Of a DNA stretch of 64,000 bases, positions 23,842 to 35,066 are shown piece after piece. The DNA comes from Prostheceraeus crozeri (lineage: Eukaryota > Platyhelminthes > Polycladida > Euryleptidae), in assembly GCA_907163375.1 (NCBI GenBank), contig CAJQUW010009236.1, positions 310,001-374,000 of the forward strand. Direction: 5' to 3'. Position numbers and translations under genes: made by a program. Below the pieces are notes generated by a model, which had not been told where the DNA came from, ran no database searches, and saw nothing but the letters and a program-made list of their open reading frames with translations. Positions within the stretch are counted from its first letter, which is position 1. Every line of letters starts with the position of its first letter.

Positions 23842-26073
23842 TTACTGCTGCTTGAGAACATATCCGATGCCGTGAATCCTCGACGCGTCAGTGAAAAGAG
23901 CAGTCTTGCGCTTTGGAGAATAGTAGGCCATGAACGGAGCAGTACAGAGAGCATTCTTCGTGAGCACGAACTGAGATTGGTGGGCGTCGGTCCAAAGAAA
24001 TTCGTTATCTTCTCTGAGAAGAGGACGAAGAGGTTCCATCAGTTTCGCCAGCTGATCGGAAAATGAGGAGAGTTGATTGACCAGCCCGAACCAGGACCGC
24101 AAGTCGGTTCGGCTCTTCGGCTCCGGAAAATCGCGGATCGCTCGGAGTAAGTCGTCGTCAACCGTATATCCAGTCTGGTTGACCTTGAACCCGGCGAAGG
24201 TCACTTCAGGCTGTGCGAAATGAAATTTGTCTTTGTTCAGAGTAACGCCCTGCTCACGACACTTAGTGAGAAATGCATTCACATTCTTCTGATGCTGCTC
24301 AAGGGTAGCATCAGCGATGATGACATCATCGACCACATGGTAAGTGTTCTGTAGCTCACTGATGAGTTCGGAGACGCGACGATTGTAGTGCTCGCAGATC
24401 GAAGATAGGCCGAAGGGTGCGCGCTTGTATTTGTAGCGACCAAAAGGAGTGATGAAAGTAGTGAGATGTCGCGTGGACTCGGCAAGAGGAATCTGATGGT
24501 AGCCTTTTACTGCATCCACTGTCGTAAAAAATTTAGCAGTCTGTGGAAGGCCCGTAACCACTTCCAACGGAGTGGGAGATTGCCACCGTTCTCGAACAAC
24601 GTACTTGTTAAGATGTTTTAGATCCACGCACAGACGGACCGATCCAGATTTCTTTTGTTGCACAGTGATGGGGGCGCACCATTCTGTAGGCTCGATCACA
24701 CGCTCAATAATACCTTGAGACTCAAGAGAATCGAGTTCTGTCTTTAACTTGTCTTTGAGTGGCTCAGCGACGCGGCGAACGTGGTTGACGCAGTAAGGCT
24801 GAGCGCCATCTTTGAGAACAATGCGGAAGGGATCACCTTTCATTACCGATATCCGATCGGTAAATACATCGGCATACTCCTGCAGCAGAGAGTCCTTGGA
24901 GCAGGTTGAGACCTGAGATACCGATGCCACGTGTTGTTTCGGGAAGTCCTCCGGAATGAGTTTGAGAGCCCGACATGCCTTGCGAGACAGTAGAGGCGTC
25001 TCCAAGATGTCTATCACGTAAACGCGAGTAGATACCTCTACAGCTCCAAGAGTGAGAACAGCATCGAAGTATCCGGCAGAGTCGAGTCGCTGGCGACCAG
25101 CGTGTTTAGGGCGCAAGAAAGACCGTTTGAGCTTCGGTCTTCTCGCCAAGGCTGAAGACGGAACAGCAGTGATATCCGATCCAGTGTCAGGAAGCATTCG
25201 AAGATTGCCGACATTGACGCGGCCAGACTGAACAGTTACCTCGACGAGAGATTCAGGAGACGACACAGACGCGATCAGACACCCCAACAGGTTAGCAGAC
25301 TTGTCCTTAGCAGGACACTTGGCAGCAAAGTGGTTCTTGCCACCACACTGAGTGCACGACTTTCCGTAGGCTGGACAACGCTCCTTACGTAACTCGTGTG
25401 TCCGCCCGCAGAATTTGCACTCGCCCGCTCTCTCAGTCTCTCTCTTCTTCTTCTTATCGGCCTTGTACGACGAGGTCTTCTTCCGTAGAACGTTCAGGGA
25501 AACAGAAGAAGTAACAGCAGCACACTTCTCCTTAGCAGACTCGTCAGCCTCACAAATGTCTTTGAGCTTCTCCAGGGTCAAGTTGCTGCCGACCGACAGC
25601 AGCTTCTCAATCGTGCTAGCATCACGCAGTCCAGTGGTGACCCGATCACGGAGTTGCAAAGCTTCGCAACTCGTGCAGCATCGCGCAAAGTTACATCGGG
25701 CAGCTAGCTCGCGGAGAGAAAGAATATAGCTGGCAAACGACTCGCCCTCACGTTGAGTACGTTTCCAAAACTCGCGACGTTCAAATACTTCGTTTGTAGT
25801 CCCGACGATGTGATCTTCGAGCGCAGAGAGTACGGAGTCCAAGGATTTGCGGTCAATCACGGGCAAGTGATTCACGATGCGGAGAGTTTCTTTGCTGACA
25901 GAAAGATAGAAGGCCTGAAGTCGAGTTTCTTCACGCTTATCAGTGTCACTGATCGCAGAGATCCCACTGAGGCACTCGAATCCCGTCCACATTGATCGCC
26001 ATTCACGGTACAGATGGGACTCGGATTCAATATCGAAGGAAGGAGCCATTTTAAAGTCTATTCGCGACGCCAT
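23842..26073 (-). CDS. Gypsy gag-pol, 5' part: capsid, zinc knuckles, protease, RT, start of RNase H
   Basis: The frame has 743 codons. Residues 1-210 are a Gag-like helical region. Two zinc knuckles follow: C219 and C222 with H226, and CTQCGGKNHFAAKC at 240-253. The aspartic protease motif LPDTGSD is at 294-300. Reverse transcriptase spans about 430-690, with VDAVKGYHQIPL and the catalytic VVDD at 580-583. RNase H starts at FTDAS (727-731). The frame then meets a TAA stop at 23842-23844, and the same register continues beyond it. Gag and Pol lie in one frame with no frameshift. Two starts are possible: ATG at 26073, which straddles the LTR end, or ATG at 26049 (MAPSF). Confidence 0.92.
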   Translation of the reverse strand: MASRIDFKMAPSFDIESESHLYREWRSMWTGFECLSGISAISDTDKREETRLQAFYLSVSKETLRIVNHLPVIDRKSLDSVLSALEDHIVGTTNEVFERREFWKRTQREGESFASYILSLRELAARCNFARCCTSCEALQLRDRVTTGLRDASTIEKLLSVGSNLTLEKLKDICEADESAKEKCAAVTSSVSLNVLRKKTSSYKADKKKKRETERAGECKFCGRTHELRKERCPAYGKSCTQCGGKNHFAAKCPAKDKSANLLGCLIASVSSPESLVEVTVQSGRVNVGNLRMLPDTGSDITAVPSSALARRPKLKRSFLRPKHAGRQRLDSAGYFDAVLTLGAVEVSTRVYVIDILETPLLSRKACRALKLIPEDFPKQHVASVSQVSTCSKDSLLQEYADVFTDRISVMKGDPFRIVLKDGAQPYCVNHVRRVAEPLKDKLKTELDSLESQGIIERVIEPTEWCAPITVQQKKSGSVRLCVDLKHLNKYVVRERWQSPTPLEVVTGLPQTAKFFTTVDAVKGYHQIPLAESTRHLTTFITPFGRYKYKRAPFGLSSICEHYNRRVSELISELQNTYHVVDDVIIADATLEQHQKNVNAFLTKCREQGVTLNKDKFHFAQPEVTFAGFKVNQTGYTVDDDLLRAIRDFPEPKSRTDLRSWFGLVNQLSSFSDQLAKLMEPLRPLLREDNEFLWTDAHQSQFVLTKNALCTAPFMAYYSPKRKTALFTDASRIHGIGYVLKQQ
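26055..26072 (-). promoter_or_regulatory. Primer-binding site of the Gypsy element
   Basis: Immediately inside the 5' LTR the minus strand reads TGGCGTCGCGAATAGAC. Starting with TGG, complementary to the universal CCA end, is typical of tRNA-primed retroelements. I cannot assign the tRNA species without host tRNA sequences. Confidence 0.6.
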
Positions 26074-26310
26074 GTTCTAACTTGGCCCTTACTATATGTT
26101 CGAGTGTGTGGGAGAGAGAGAGAACAACCAGGCTTGTGCTGAGACCGACAAGCAAGTTAAGTTTATTAGCAACGCCAGCGGCTTTAAGTGACTTGACACC
26201 TTAAACATGTAATAGCAGCTGGCGGCGTCTAACATGACCAGAGATACATAACGAGCAGAGATAAAGGAGAGGCAATTACATGCAGCTGTTCTGCTTATCA
26301 CACTACAACA
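26073..26310 (-). repeat. 5' LTR of the Gypsy element (238 bp)
   Basis: This is identical by eye to the 3' LTR at 21855-22092, with the same TG..CA ends, and is followed by the CACGT duplication at 26311. In element orientation it should carry the promoter. A simple (GA)n run lies near its U5 end. Confidence 0.95.
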
Positions 26311-26315
26311 CACGT
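26311..26315. repeat. Target-site duplication CACGT, right copy
   Basis: It directly follows the LTR end at 26310 and matches 21850-21854. Confidence 0.9.
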
Positions 26316-29300
26316 TTGTTTGGTTGTGATCCTTCTCGAAAATATGAAAGCAGAAAGGTTTATTAGACATAGAGTGAAATGTTGGCCAACATAGGCCTAC
26401 AGCTTCCACATAATAGCCAACATAAGAACTGGAAACGCATCGTAGCTAGCAAATGACAGACTCAACGATGCCTTTGCAGTGATCTACGAAATTGTGATCT
26501 AGAAATTGTAATTATAGGCTTAGAAGAAATTATTCTGCAATGTTCACTATTTATGCCTATGCAGACTAGACACTGCTGTAATGCACGTTGGCGTTACTAT
26601 ATACAATACTGACTTAGCAAAAATATCAAGAGGCACCCGAACATCTGTTCAGTTCCACTGTTAAAACATTAAAACAGCCAACAGCTATAAAATTGCTATC
26701 TAGAAATTAATTGAATACCCCCCGTTTGTCAAATCCTGGGGTTTCTTGGATCCAGCCGATTGGTTGGCGCATCGTAGCTCAACTTTGGGTCAAACATGTC
26801 ATCAAGCTTCACACGATCATCAGATTGCACACGAACATTTTAGCGATTTTCGTGATAATATCCGTTAATGACAAATATCAGAGATTCAACTTGACCATAT
26901 TCACACAGTCTTTTTCTTGTCGGTCAATTATTAGGGAAGATAAGATCCAAGATCTCTTAACTATTGACTTATATAGCATAACACAATAAAGTATGCCTAT
27001 TTTGGGTATGCTCTATCCGATGGTGGTATCAGCTTTTCACTCCAAGTGGATCTTTTTACTATAAATTGTATTTATAAATTCAAACAATCACTTTTTCTTA
27101 AATTTCGTATTTGTAATTAGCATGTATATAACATACGCAATGCTAGTCATCATAATGAGGTAAAAAGTATCTGAGTATCAATTAACATAATTATTCGACC
27201 ATATTTCCTGAGCGGGCAAACTGCAGAAGTTGCAAATCAACTTAATACTCAAAATTCTCATCAATAGAGGTGAAAATCCAAAATGTCGAAAAAATATGGC
27301 CGCAAATTTTTTTCATGTGGCTCCTGTGGCTAAAATATTGGGTCTGCAGAAAAACTGCTACCACTCAGAGAAGGCCAACACAAAATTAAGAAAAGTCACT
27401 GATGGAGACCTTCAAATAATTATTCGTTTCGGCATGAGATAAAAGGCCGAGAGGATCATAATGCCCCCCTGAGGCAAGTAGGGTTAAGTTATCCCATGAT
27501 TATTTTATCCGGTTCGTCACTCGTTAAAACATGATCGAACGGAGATAGGGAGTTCCAAAACTTGTCATCTTTTTGTCTGCTTAATTTATTTTTCAAGATC
27601 ATTGAATTGTCAGAAATCGATCTATCAAACAAAATCGACAAAAATTTTGATTTGTATAGTAAATTTAGATCCTAAACAGAATTAATGCAAAGCATTTGCA
27701 AAAGATGATTCAACATTTGTTTTCCTCGAATTGAAATACTTCAGATACTTGAAATTTTCCTTTTGGATATATGACATGCAGTTGTGATGGTGATTGTCAA
27801 ATCGAATGCAGATGATGATCTCCTTATGCCAAAAATCTGTTCTGAATCACAAATGGTGTGCATTCTGTTTGACCGCAGATGGTTTATACATCTTTCAGCA
27901 TTTATCATTCTCCTCAGACAGGTTCCGCTGAGACAGCTGTTTAATATTTGAAACATCTTCATTCTTACAAAGATTCATTTGGAAGACATATGTGTTGTCG
28001 TTGAAATGAAATATATTGAAAAATGATGATATTTCCAGATTGCCATTAATCAGACGGTCTTCATGTTTTGCTTCAGTGAACTATTGAGAAAGTGCGAAAA
28101 AGAAATTGAAACCTGGAGGAGACATTCCTAGAATAATTGGCTAGCTTCAAATTATTGGGTACTTTGATCGCTGTAGAAAGTAGTCTATTAATTAAATTCA
28201 AAAAAAATTGAATTTGTAGTTGAATATGTTGAGTTACTCATTTAATTTGAAAGATCATTATCTGACAATTCCTACTGAGCTGTGTGTGGTGACTTAAATG
28301 CATTTGCATGAAACTGTGTATACGAAGGCATATTGCAACACTTGCTACTTTTTTCATGCTAAAAAAACCACGGCAAAATCTTCATTAAATGAATACGTCT
28401 CGAATATTATTAGAATTTTCTTGTTAACATGTTGAAAATGTCTAAGAATAGTGCAAGAATGAAACCGACTGATATCCTCGTCTACAAGAATGTCTGACTA
28501 GGAGTGTCCGACTGTCATTGAATTTGTCACCAACTGTTTCACTAATTTACACCAAGATCTATTTGATGTATTTTTATGTTGTATATTAATTAGTGAGTAC
28601 TGAAAACACTCGCAGTATATCGTAGTAAATTGTATTTTCTTTACCAATAGCATGCAAATGTGCATTTCTTATTTGGAGGTGAATTTTTTAAATGAATTTA
28701 AATTTTAAATCTAAATTTACTTGCGGCTGGAAATTTTTTTGATTGATGATGATGATGAACAAACATACTAAATGAGAAATGTATAACTTGCATGACTGAG
28801 TTTCATTTAGGTCACATTTCCTGCCATCGTCTGACGATGGCCGTCTGTGATGCCCAAAAGACCTGGTGCAACAACATTCACGATGCATCAACACTCTGTG
28901 GCTTCCCGAAAAGGATAACAGATAAACAAGGAATTGAGGAATATTTAACTGAATTCTAATATTCAGAACAATTTTTTCACTTTGTGGAATAAATTACCTT
29001 GGCATTTTATCCCTTTTCCATGCTGCAACTTGATAAGAACAATTCAAATCAAAGTCAGTGCTCAAGTACTTCGACAAGGTGAAACTGATGAATAATGTGA
29101 CATGAATGTGAATCAATTAATTATGACACTAATGAGATCAAGCAGGTTTTAGTGTTCAAGTTTTACTATACGCAGATACTGCTGGTGACTTTAAATTTTT
29201 CGGTTATATCTACTCACTTTATTCTAAATTTGTTTGTAGTTGTGCATGCAGTGATTAATAACATGCAAAGATATTGTAAATTCAAAATTTTGGAATGATG

Positions 29301-29712
29301 CTGCTAAAAAAAATTCGAAAATGTTGCCATTGTTCCTCTTGATTGCTGAACTAACTTTATTGTTATGAACCCAGTTTAAACAGTCAGCTTTTCACTTCCT
29401 TTTTCAAGCATTATTATTGAATATGAGTGATGCAAATATACACAAAAATCATTAGCAAGATTTTATTAGATCATTAATTTACAAATAAATTAGTAAAATA
29501 CGATTAAGCCTAGATTGCTAAAGTCAGCGAAGAATGTATGTGGGTATAAAGAAAAAAGGATAGTTAAGCATAGACTTTACTTTCATTCGACAATCAATAG
29601 AACTTATTTATCTGACTATTGATTTCTATATCTATTAATTTCAGTTTGATAAAAAAATATATTTGATGTAAATGTGTTTGATAAAAAATTAATCGCAATT
29701 TTTCAATTTCAG

Positions 29713-30046
29713 GTGATATTCGCACTAAACGTTACATTAACGCATCATGAAATGAAACGGAGAAGTCGATATTCCAATCCTTTTGTTGACTCCGCCACTA
29801 TGGATCTAATAAAGCATTACAATTGTGGAAACCTCAGTGCCGTTTTGTTTCAAGAAGAAAGTGGCCCTGTTCCCATGACAACACGCCGTCTACTTTTGCC
29901 ACCTCAACAGCAACTTCTTATTCGTCAAATTGATAATTACTTTCGGGCAGAATTGATCGATAAGCGAAACGGTCGAATGGCTGAAAGAGTGAAGGAGATC
30001 GTTCGTCAGCATCCTCATACTGCATTCTTTTTTGCACTCGGTGCAG
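29713..30046 (+). CDS. TRABD2: Tiki/TRABD2-like metalloprotease, second recognised exon
   Basis: The acceptor TTTCAATTTCAG ends at 29712 and the donor GTGAGT starts at 30047. The exon enters in phase 0 and leaves in phase 1. It encodes VIFALNVTL, which completes the SQVIFALN-type join with the previous exon. DLIKHYNCGNLSAVLF and LIDKRNGRMAERVKEI follow, and the exon ends with FFFALGAG. The last Gly starts the second GxxH motif, whose His lies in the next exon. NVT near the start is a potential N-glycosylation site, in keeping with an extracellular protein. Together with the flanking exons this forms the second half of the TraB fold. Confidence 0.9.
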
Positions 30047-33000
30047 GTGAGTTTACATATCAATGATAGATCCTCCTAATCGAACTCTTGACCAATTGCA
30101 AAATGTCTTTATTCATAGCAAATGTGCATGTGCGCTTCAAGTTGCCTAGAATTCACCGGGCCTAGAATTCAAAGTGAAGTATTGTGACGGGCAGTGTCGT
30201 ACTCTCGCTCCTCTAACGCATGCATGTACAACATGTGGCCTTGACCGTGGCCCGCGAAGTAGCATTGAAGAACCACAGTCGCCCTGTTTACTTGGATTCA
30301 TTGCGTTGCTCTGGTTCTTCAATTGAGTCCAACTTTGATGGTATTGTGATAGAAGATTTCCACATATCCTAATGATTCCCGGAATTCCCGTAATGCTGCA
30401 CATTCAAATACCACATTTCTTATACTAGAACCCGAACCTCTGATGCAACATGGGTTAGCTCACTTTTGCTATATCACCCTTAAATACCTAGGAATGACTA
30501 GACTGTGATTCCAATTCAATCATTATCAAACTCTAGGTTCTCATTCAGAAGGTTTTCGTTAGCAGTGCGTCAGTTTTTAGTATCAATTGATTCGATAGTC
30601 ACTGAGCAACAATCAAGATATCAAGACGGCGAAATTAAATGAAAAAGAATAACGAGTCCCGAAAAGTAAGTATTAGTGAGGTACCGGTAGTGTGAAAGGG
30701 GTAAATATTAATACTTCTGCCCCATGAATTTTAAGAAAACCTTAAATAGCTTTAAAAAACATCCTTCTATTTTAACTTCTAGAATAAAGCCTCAACTTTG
30801 TAATAGCATTGTTCTTGCTTTATCAAGAATGGAAAAGTGTAGAAATTATCCATGTTAAATACTTGTCGAAAATTGAACATTAGAAAAAAGTCGTCAATAT
30901 TTTTCGCAATCATTTTTTCCCAAAGAATGTATTGGACAGAGAAAATATTTTTGCTCATGATTTGATGCAACCCATGTAAAGAGATTCAAAATAAAATAGA
31001 GCACGGGGTATTAGAAGAACCATGGTATGTAGGACATACCGCGTGATCATGTCCTGAATAGATTCATTTAAAGGATCCTTCATTAAGTTTTGTATCACGG
31101 TTTTAATCTGATAACTAATCGTTACAAAACAACTATCACTTAATTTTGAATGTCTTTGTATGAATCAGCATGTCAATTGAATACTGACATCATCATTGTG
31201 TAGATCATGCCCGATACTTTCTTAAAATTATCACAAATGAAGTTCTGTATTAAAGTCTTCATAGGAATTGCCAACACCATAGATATTCTGCCAACACTGT
31301 AGGATATTACATTTAAAACATTGGTACGAAAAGACAAACTTTGCTAACTCTATTTATTGTATTCTGTCTATTTTCGGAGTTACTAGAATATCTAGTTATC
31401 TACTTCATTGGTCTTCCCGTTGCCCACAGGAAAAAGAGACACTTAAAAAGATAAGAATAGAGCGGATTGAAGATAAATCATCTCATGTGTCTAACTGGTC
31501 GCAGACGTTTCCAAAAATGAATTTCAGATGACCCTTTGCTTTTCGACACTCATTTCATGATTCACACTTTTGAAATAACTCTTGATTACAAACACCGAGG
31601 TGCTTTGCCACTGCAATCATGGAATTTTGGTAAATAGATGACCGGAAGCGTTATTAATGACATTCATGGCAATTCATTTCAGTATCCGGTAAAGTTGTGT
31701 GTAGAATAAGAAAAGTTTCCAACTTGAAACACCAAAGCCGTTGAGTCAAAGATAGGATGGTGGCATGTGCATGAGTCAGTCGAATATTCACATGAAAGCG
31801 TAGGTTGTGCACATGGGAATTGAGGACATCTGACTTTTCAATCATAGCAGTAGATGACCTAAATAAATCACGGTTTCTTTTAAAGATTGAATTCAAACGC
31901 AATTCCGTTAGAATTATGAGTTAACGTGCCACGAATGAAAGGATCTACGGTAGTTTAGAGATATTCAGGTGTCCAAATAAGAAATGCTTTCAAACTATTT
32001 GGAGGGTCACTTCCACATTTTATTGTAAAATGAATCCCTTGAGATTAATGAAATCTGGCAATTTGATTTCGGACGGTCTTAAATTGGAAAATAAGCCATG
32101 CATTCAATCTCCGACCGTAGAATGCCGATTTAGCCTGAGATTTTCGCTAGAAATGTGCATTATCTTGCTTTCAAAACTTTATGTCGTCGATTACTCCATG
32201 ATGGATCCATCATTTAATTTCTAGTTCGTTTGAATCCCATCATATTTCCTTCGGTCAGCATTGCTTTCTATCAATATCGAAAAATGCAATTTTCAAAAAG
32301 TGATCGACTTTTCGCGCAAACTTTCTATGAATTCTACTTCTGAAGTTCAGTGCATGTTTATTGACTATTTTAGCGATAAGGGAAACGGAATGGGCATTAA
32401 CAGAGGATAATCCACCTCCATGTTGATGAGGTTCTCCCTCTCTCTAAAAGTCTCTGCAGGTCTTTGTGTTCAAATATACATACTAAAGTTGTGTGAAAGG
32501 ACGATGATGCAAATCAATATCAAGTAGCACCTACTTGAAAAAGTATTTGAATGCATTTCCAGTTCAGATATAGATGTTTTTTCCATGCATAATTATTTTG
32601 CCAAATATTAACGATCCTTCAAATACTTTGGCACCGCTGCTACAAAGTAGGCTAAGCAATTGTGATTTGACTATTACCACTGAGACTTAGAAAAAGGGCA
32701 TGTCATGAATAATTGCTTTTTACTCGTGTCGGTACTCGGTATGGGACGTCACAGAACCGAATTCGATAGCGGGGAGCTGGGTTCGGGAGCTACCGTTTCT
32801 AACCGACCACCATGGAGTTTTGATTTCCTCTGATGATTAACTTTCAACATAAACTTTTGGTCGATTTTTTTCAAGTCTTGCATTTTAATCTCCTGAGAGA
32901 TTTGTTTGAAGAGCTCTGCGGAAACACAAGATGCTGCACCTATTACCACAACGAGAAAGATATATCCTATTCCTTGTTTTGATGCTTATACCAGCATGTG

Positions 33001-34870
33001 TTCTTTAAGATTCCTCTTCGGAAATCGTCTTTTACATATACTGATGCATGTAAAAAGAAAAGGATAAGATAAAACAGTTTTAACGACATGATTTGATACT
33101 CCGCAGCAGCGTAACTGTGATGCTTATCCTTGTAGGCAAATGAACGCCTCTTCTGTCTTAGCAGCGAACAATTTCATGGACACCCCATAGCGACCGTCCC
33201 CATGAGATTTGCTATCTCACAAGAATTGACTCAGTCCTACAGATTTCAGGCGCCCATTTTCTGTAGATCATCCAACCTACAGCTAAGGCCGCGCCTAGGA
33301 CGCGCTTCGGACGGTTAGCTCATGTGGAGCAAGCGGTAGGATGTCTTGACCGTAGCGGGGGGTTACCAGGACGGCCAGAAGGCCACCTGATGGACGTTAG
33401 AGCTTCGCATCGTTTTTGATTCAAGGAATGGGTGGCTGTCTTAAACTGCAGGTGATCAGAGAAACAGAAGAAATGTAGGAGGTGATGCGACATGAGATTG
33501 GGAAATCGTGGGCGCAGGCGTGAGTCCATTGACCCAGCGATAGCGAAGGATGAAAGCTTTCTGCTGAATCTGGCTGTGACAGGTGTTCTTCACACTCAGT
33601 CACCTTTTCAACTCTTGGCTAGGTGAATGTATTTATCACCTAAATAATGATGTGAGTGATGATAAATAAAACTGTTGCAATAATTGCTGTCTAAGACCAC
33701 CGACGGCTAATGCTTTTGTGGACATTAATTTAAAAATGAAACGAAGATTCAAGAAATACCTGAGATATTTACAAACAACATGTGTTAATTAACTTTGTTA
33801 GTCCTCAAGAAGGCATGTAACGAGATTTTGTCATTTCTGACAAATTATGTCCAGGATTGCTGCTAGTACACGAGGATTTTACTGCTTGGAAAAGTTCAAG
33901 AAAGCAAAAGATAGTGCCAAACTATAAAACACAGGCTGGGCCGGGCCTGGTCATAGGACTGGGTCGGGACTCGATAACCAAGCCCGTTAAACTGTGATGT
34001 CGCATTATTGATCGTACTCCTAGAATGTCGCCATAGACGAAATTCATCGGTGTTGCTATATTCCAATAAGAATGCAATTCCTTGAGGCTAAACAACTTTT
34101 CATTCGCAAGACTTTCAACGTGAGCATCAATGTTCCGAATCGTAATTTCAATTTGTTTTTCTGTTCATGTGTCCGAATTTTTCGGTACACTGCACACTCT
34201 TAGTGGTTAGATAGGTAAATGGTCATAAAGTTTGAAGAAAATTTTGTAAGCTTTTCAAGATAATGGTCCAGATTTCGAGGAGCCGCTAATAAGAAGCTTA
34301 TGCATACCTACAAACAAAGTAAAGAGGTCGATTATGCTCTTATTCTTTCAACAAGTGTAGCATTGACCATTCTGCAGAGTATAACTTTTTTTATCATAGG
34401 ACGCATTAATGACCATAAGTAAATGTCAAAAACTATGACAATACGCGATTATTCTCTGTTCCACACAACAATCCCAAAGATCTATTGTTAAGAGCATTTT
34501 ACTGAGACAGATTTCTTATTGAAATGTACCAAATCATGGCTGAAGGATGAACATCAAGAGAGAGAAGTGATCAATTTTGAAGAAAGACATATGAAATAAA
34601 TAATTAAGTTAAACATCAGTTCATGGAGTAAGGTTTTCTGTAACCATTTTCTGAACTCGTTTCAGAGAATAATGAAATCAGATTAGAATTTGTTGAAAAA
34701 TTTCCGAAGTCAATACTGTTTCAACTTGAAGCCATCGAAATCTAATTTACATAGATCAAATAATAAATCGTCTCTTGATAAAATGAATATCAATCAAATG
34801 TCTTTCAGTAATTTGATAGTATTACTTTGATGTTAGTGCATCTGAAGAATTCTATTTAATCCATTTACAG
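30047..34870 (+). other. Tiki intron 2 (4.8 kb)
   Basis: The intron begins GTGAGT and ends TTACAG. No coding exon is seen inside. A tRNA-like head lies near 33308, within a slightly GC-richer stretch (33100-33620) that may be an old SINE. The remainder is AT-rich. Confidence 0.75.
33308..33400 (+). repeat. Possible tRNA-derived SINE head
   Basis: GGTTAGCTCATGTGGAGC resembles a tRNA D-arm with an A box (GCTC/GAGC stem). The region is GC-rich against its surroundings. No convincing B box is found, so the call is tentative. Confidence 0.25.
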
Positions 34871-35066
34871 GTCATTTCATCGGAGAGAAGACGACTATCA
34901 TCGATCATTTAAGAAATGACGGTTTTAACATTCGACATCTACCACGTGATCATCCTGGACCGAATTTTAGGCATGAGGGTAAAACAAAACCTGCACCCTT
35001 GCGTCCAGTGATAGATGACAGCGGAATACCATCATTCGTCATACGTCAGCATCTAAGTCTCTTCAA
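34871..35066 (+). CDS. TRABD2: Tiki/TRABD2-like metalloprotease, third recognised exon
   Basis: The acceptor CCATTTACAG ends at 34870 and the donor GTAAGT starts at 35067; entry is phase 1 and exit phase 2. The exon opens with the rest of the second catalytic motif, giving GAGHFIGEKT across the junction. TraB/Tiki proteins use two GxxH motifs in metal binding, and here the intron falls inside the second one. The remaining ~50 residues (TTIIDHLRNDGFNIRHL, then a Pro- and basic-rich stretch) match the end of the protease domain and the start of the juxtamembrane linker. Confidence 0.88.

Larger units (their letters stand above)
21855..26310 (-). mobile_element. Full-length Gypsy/Ty3-type LTR retrotransposon
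   Basis: This 4,456-bp element has two identical 238-bp LTRs, a primer-binding site, a gag-pol reading frame and a polypurine tract, and it is flanked by CACGT duplications. The order gag, protease, reverse transcriptase, RNase H, integrase is that of Metaviridae (Ty3/Gypsy). It lies in antisense orientation within Tiki intron 1. The LTR identity indicates a very recent insertion. One in-frame stop splits the polyprotein in the RNase H region, so this copy is probably not autonomous. No envelope-like ORF is present. Confidence 0.95.
9898..29712 (+). other. Tiki intron 1 (19.8 kb), repeat-rich
   Basis: The intron begins GTGAGA and ends TTTCAG. It holds the full-length Gypsy element (21850-26315), a 109-bp hairpin (11382-11490), a small ORF with a TATA box (12600-12904), a pair of inverted interspersed repeats (16520-16640 and 19040-19190), a tRNA-like head (17911-17990), a palindrome cluster (18600-18720) and a fold-back element (20821-21170). 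No further host exon is recognised on either strand. AT-rich low-complexity tracts occur near 16010-16085 and 17280-17330. Confidence 0.75.

Noticed and set aside
22372-25995. Plus-strand ORFs inside the Gypsy element
   Set aside because: They are antisense shadows of the gag-pol frame without their own motifs.
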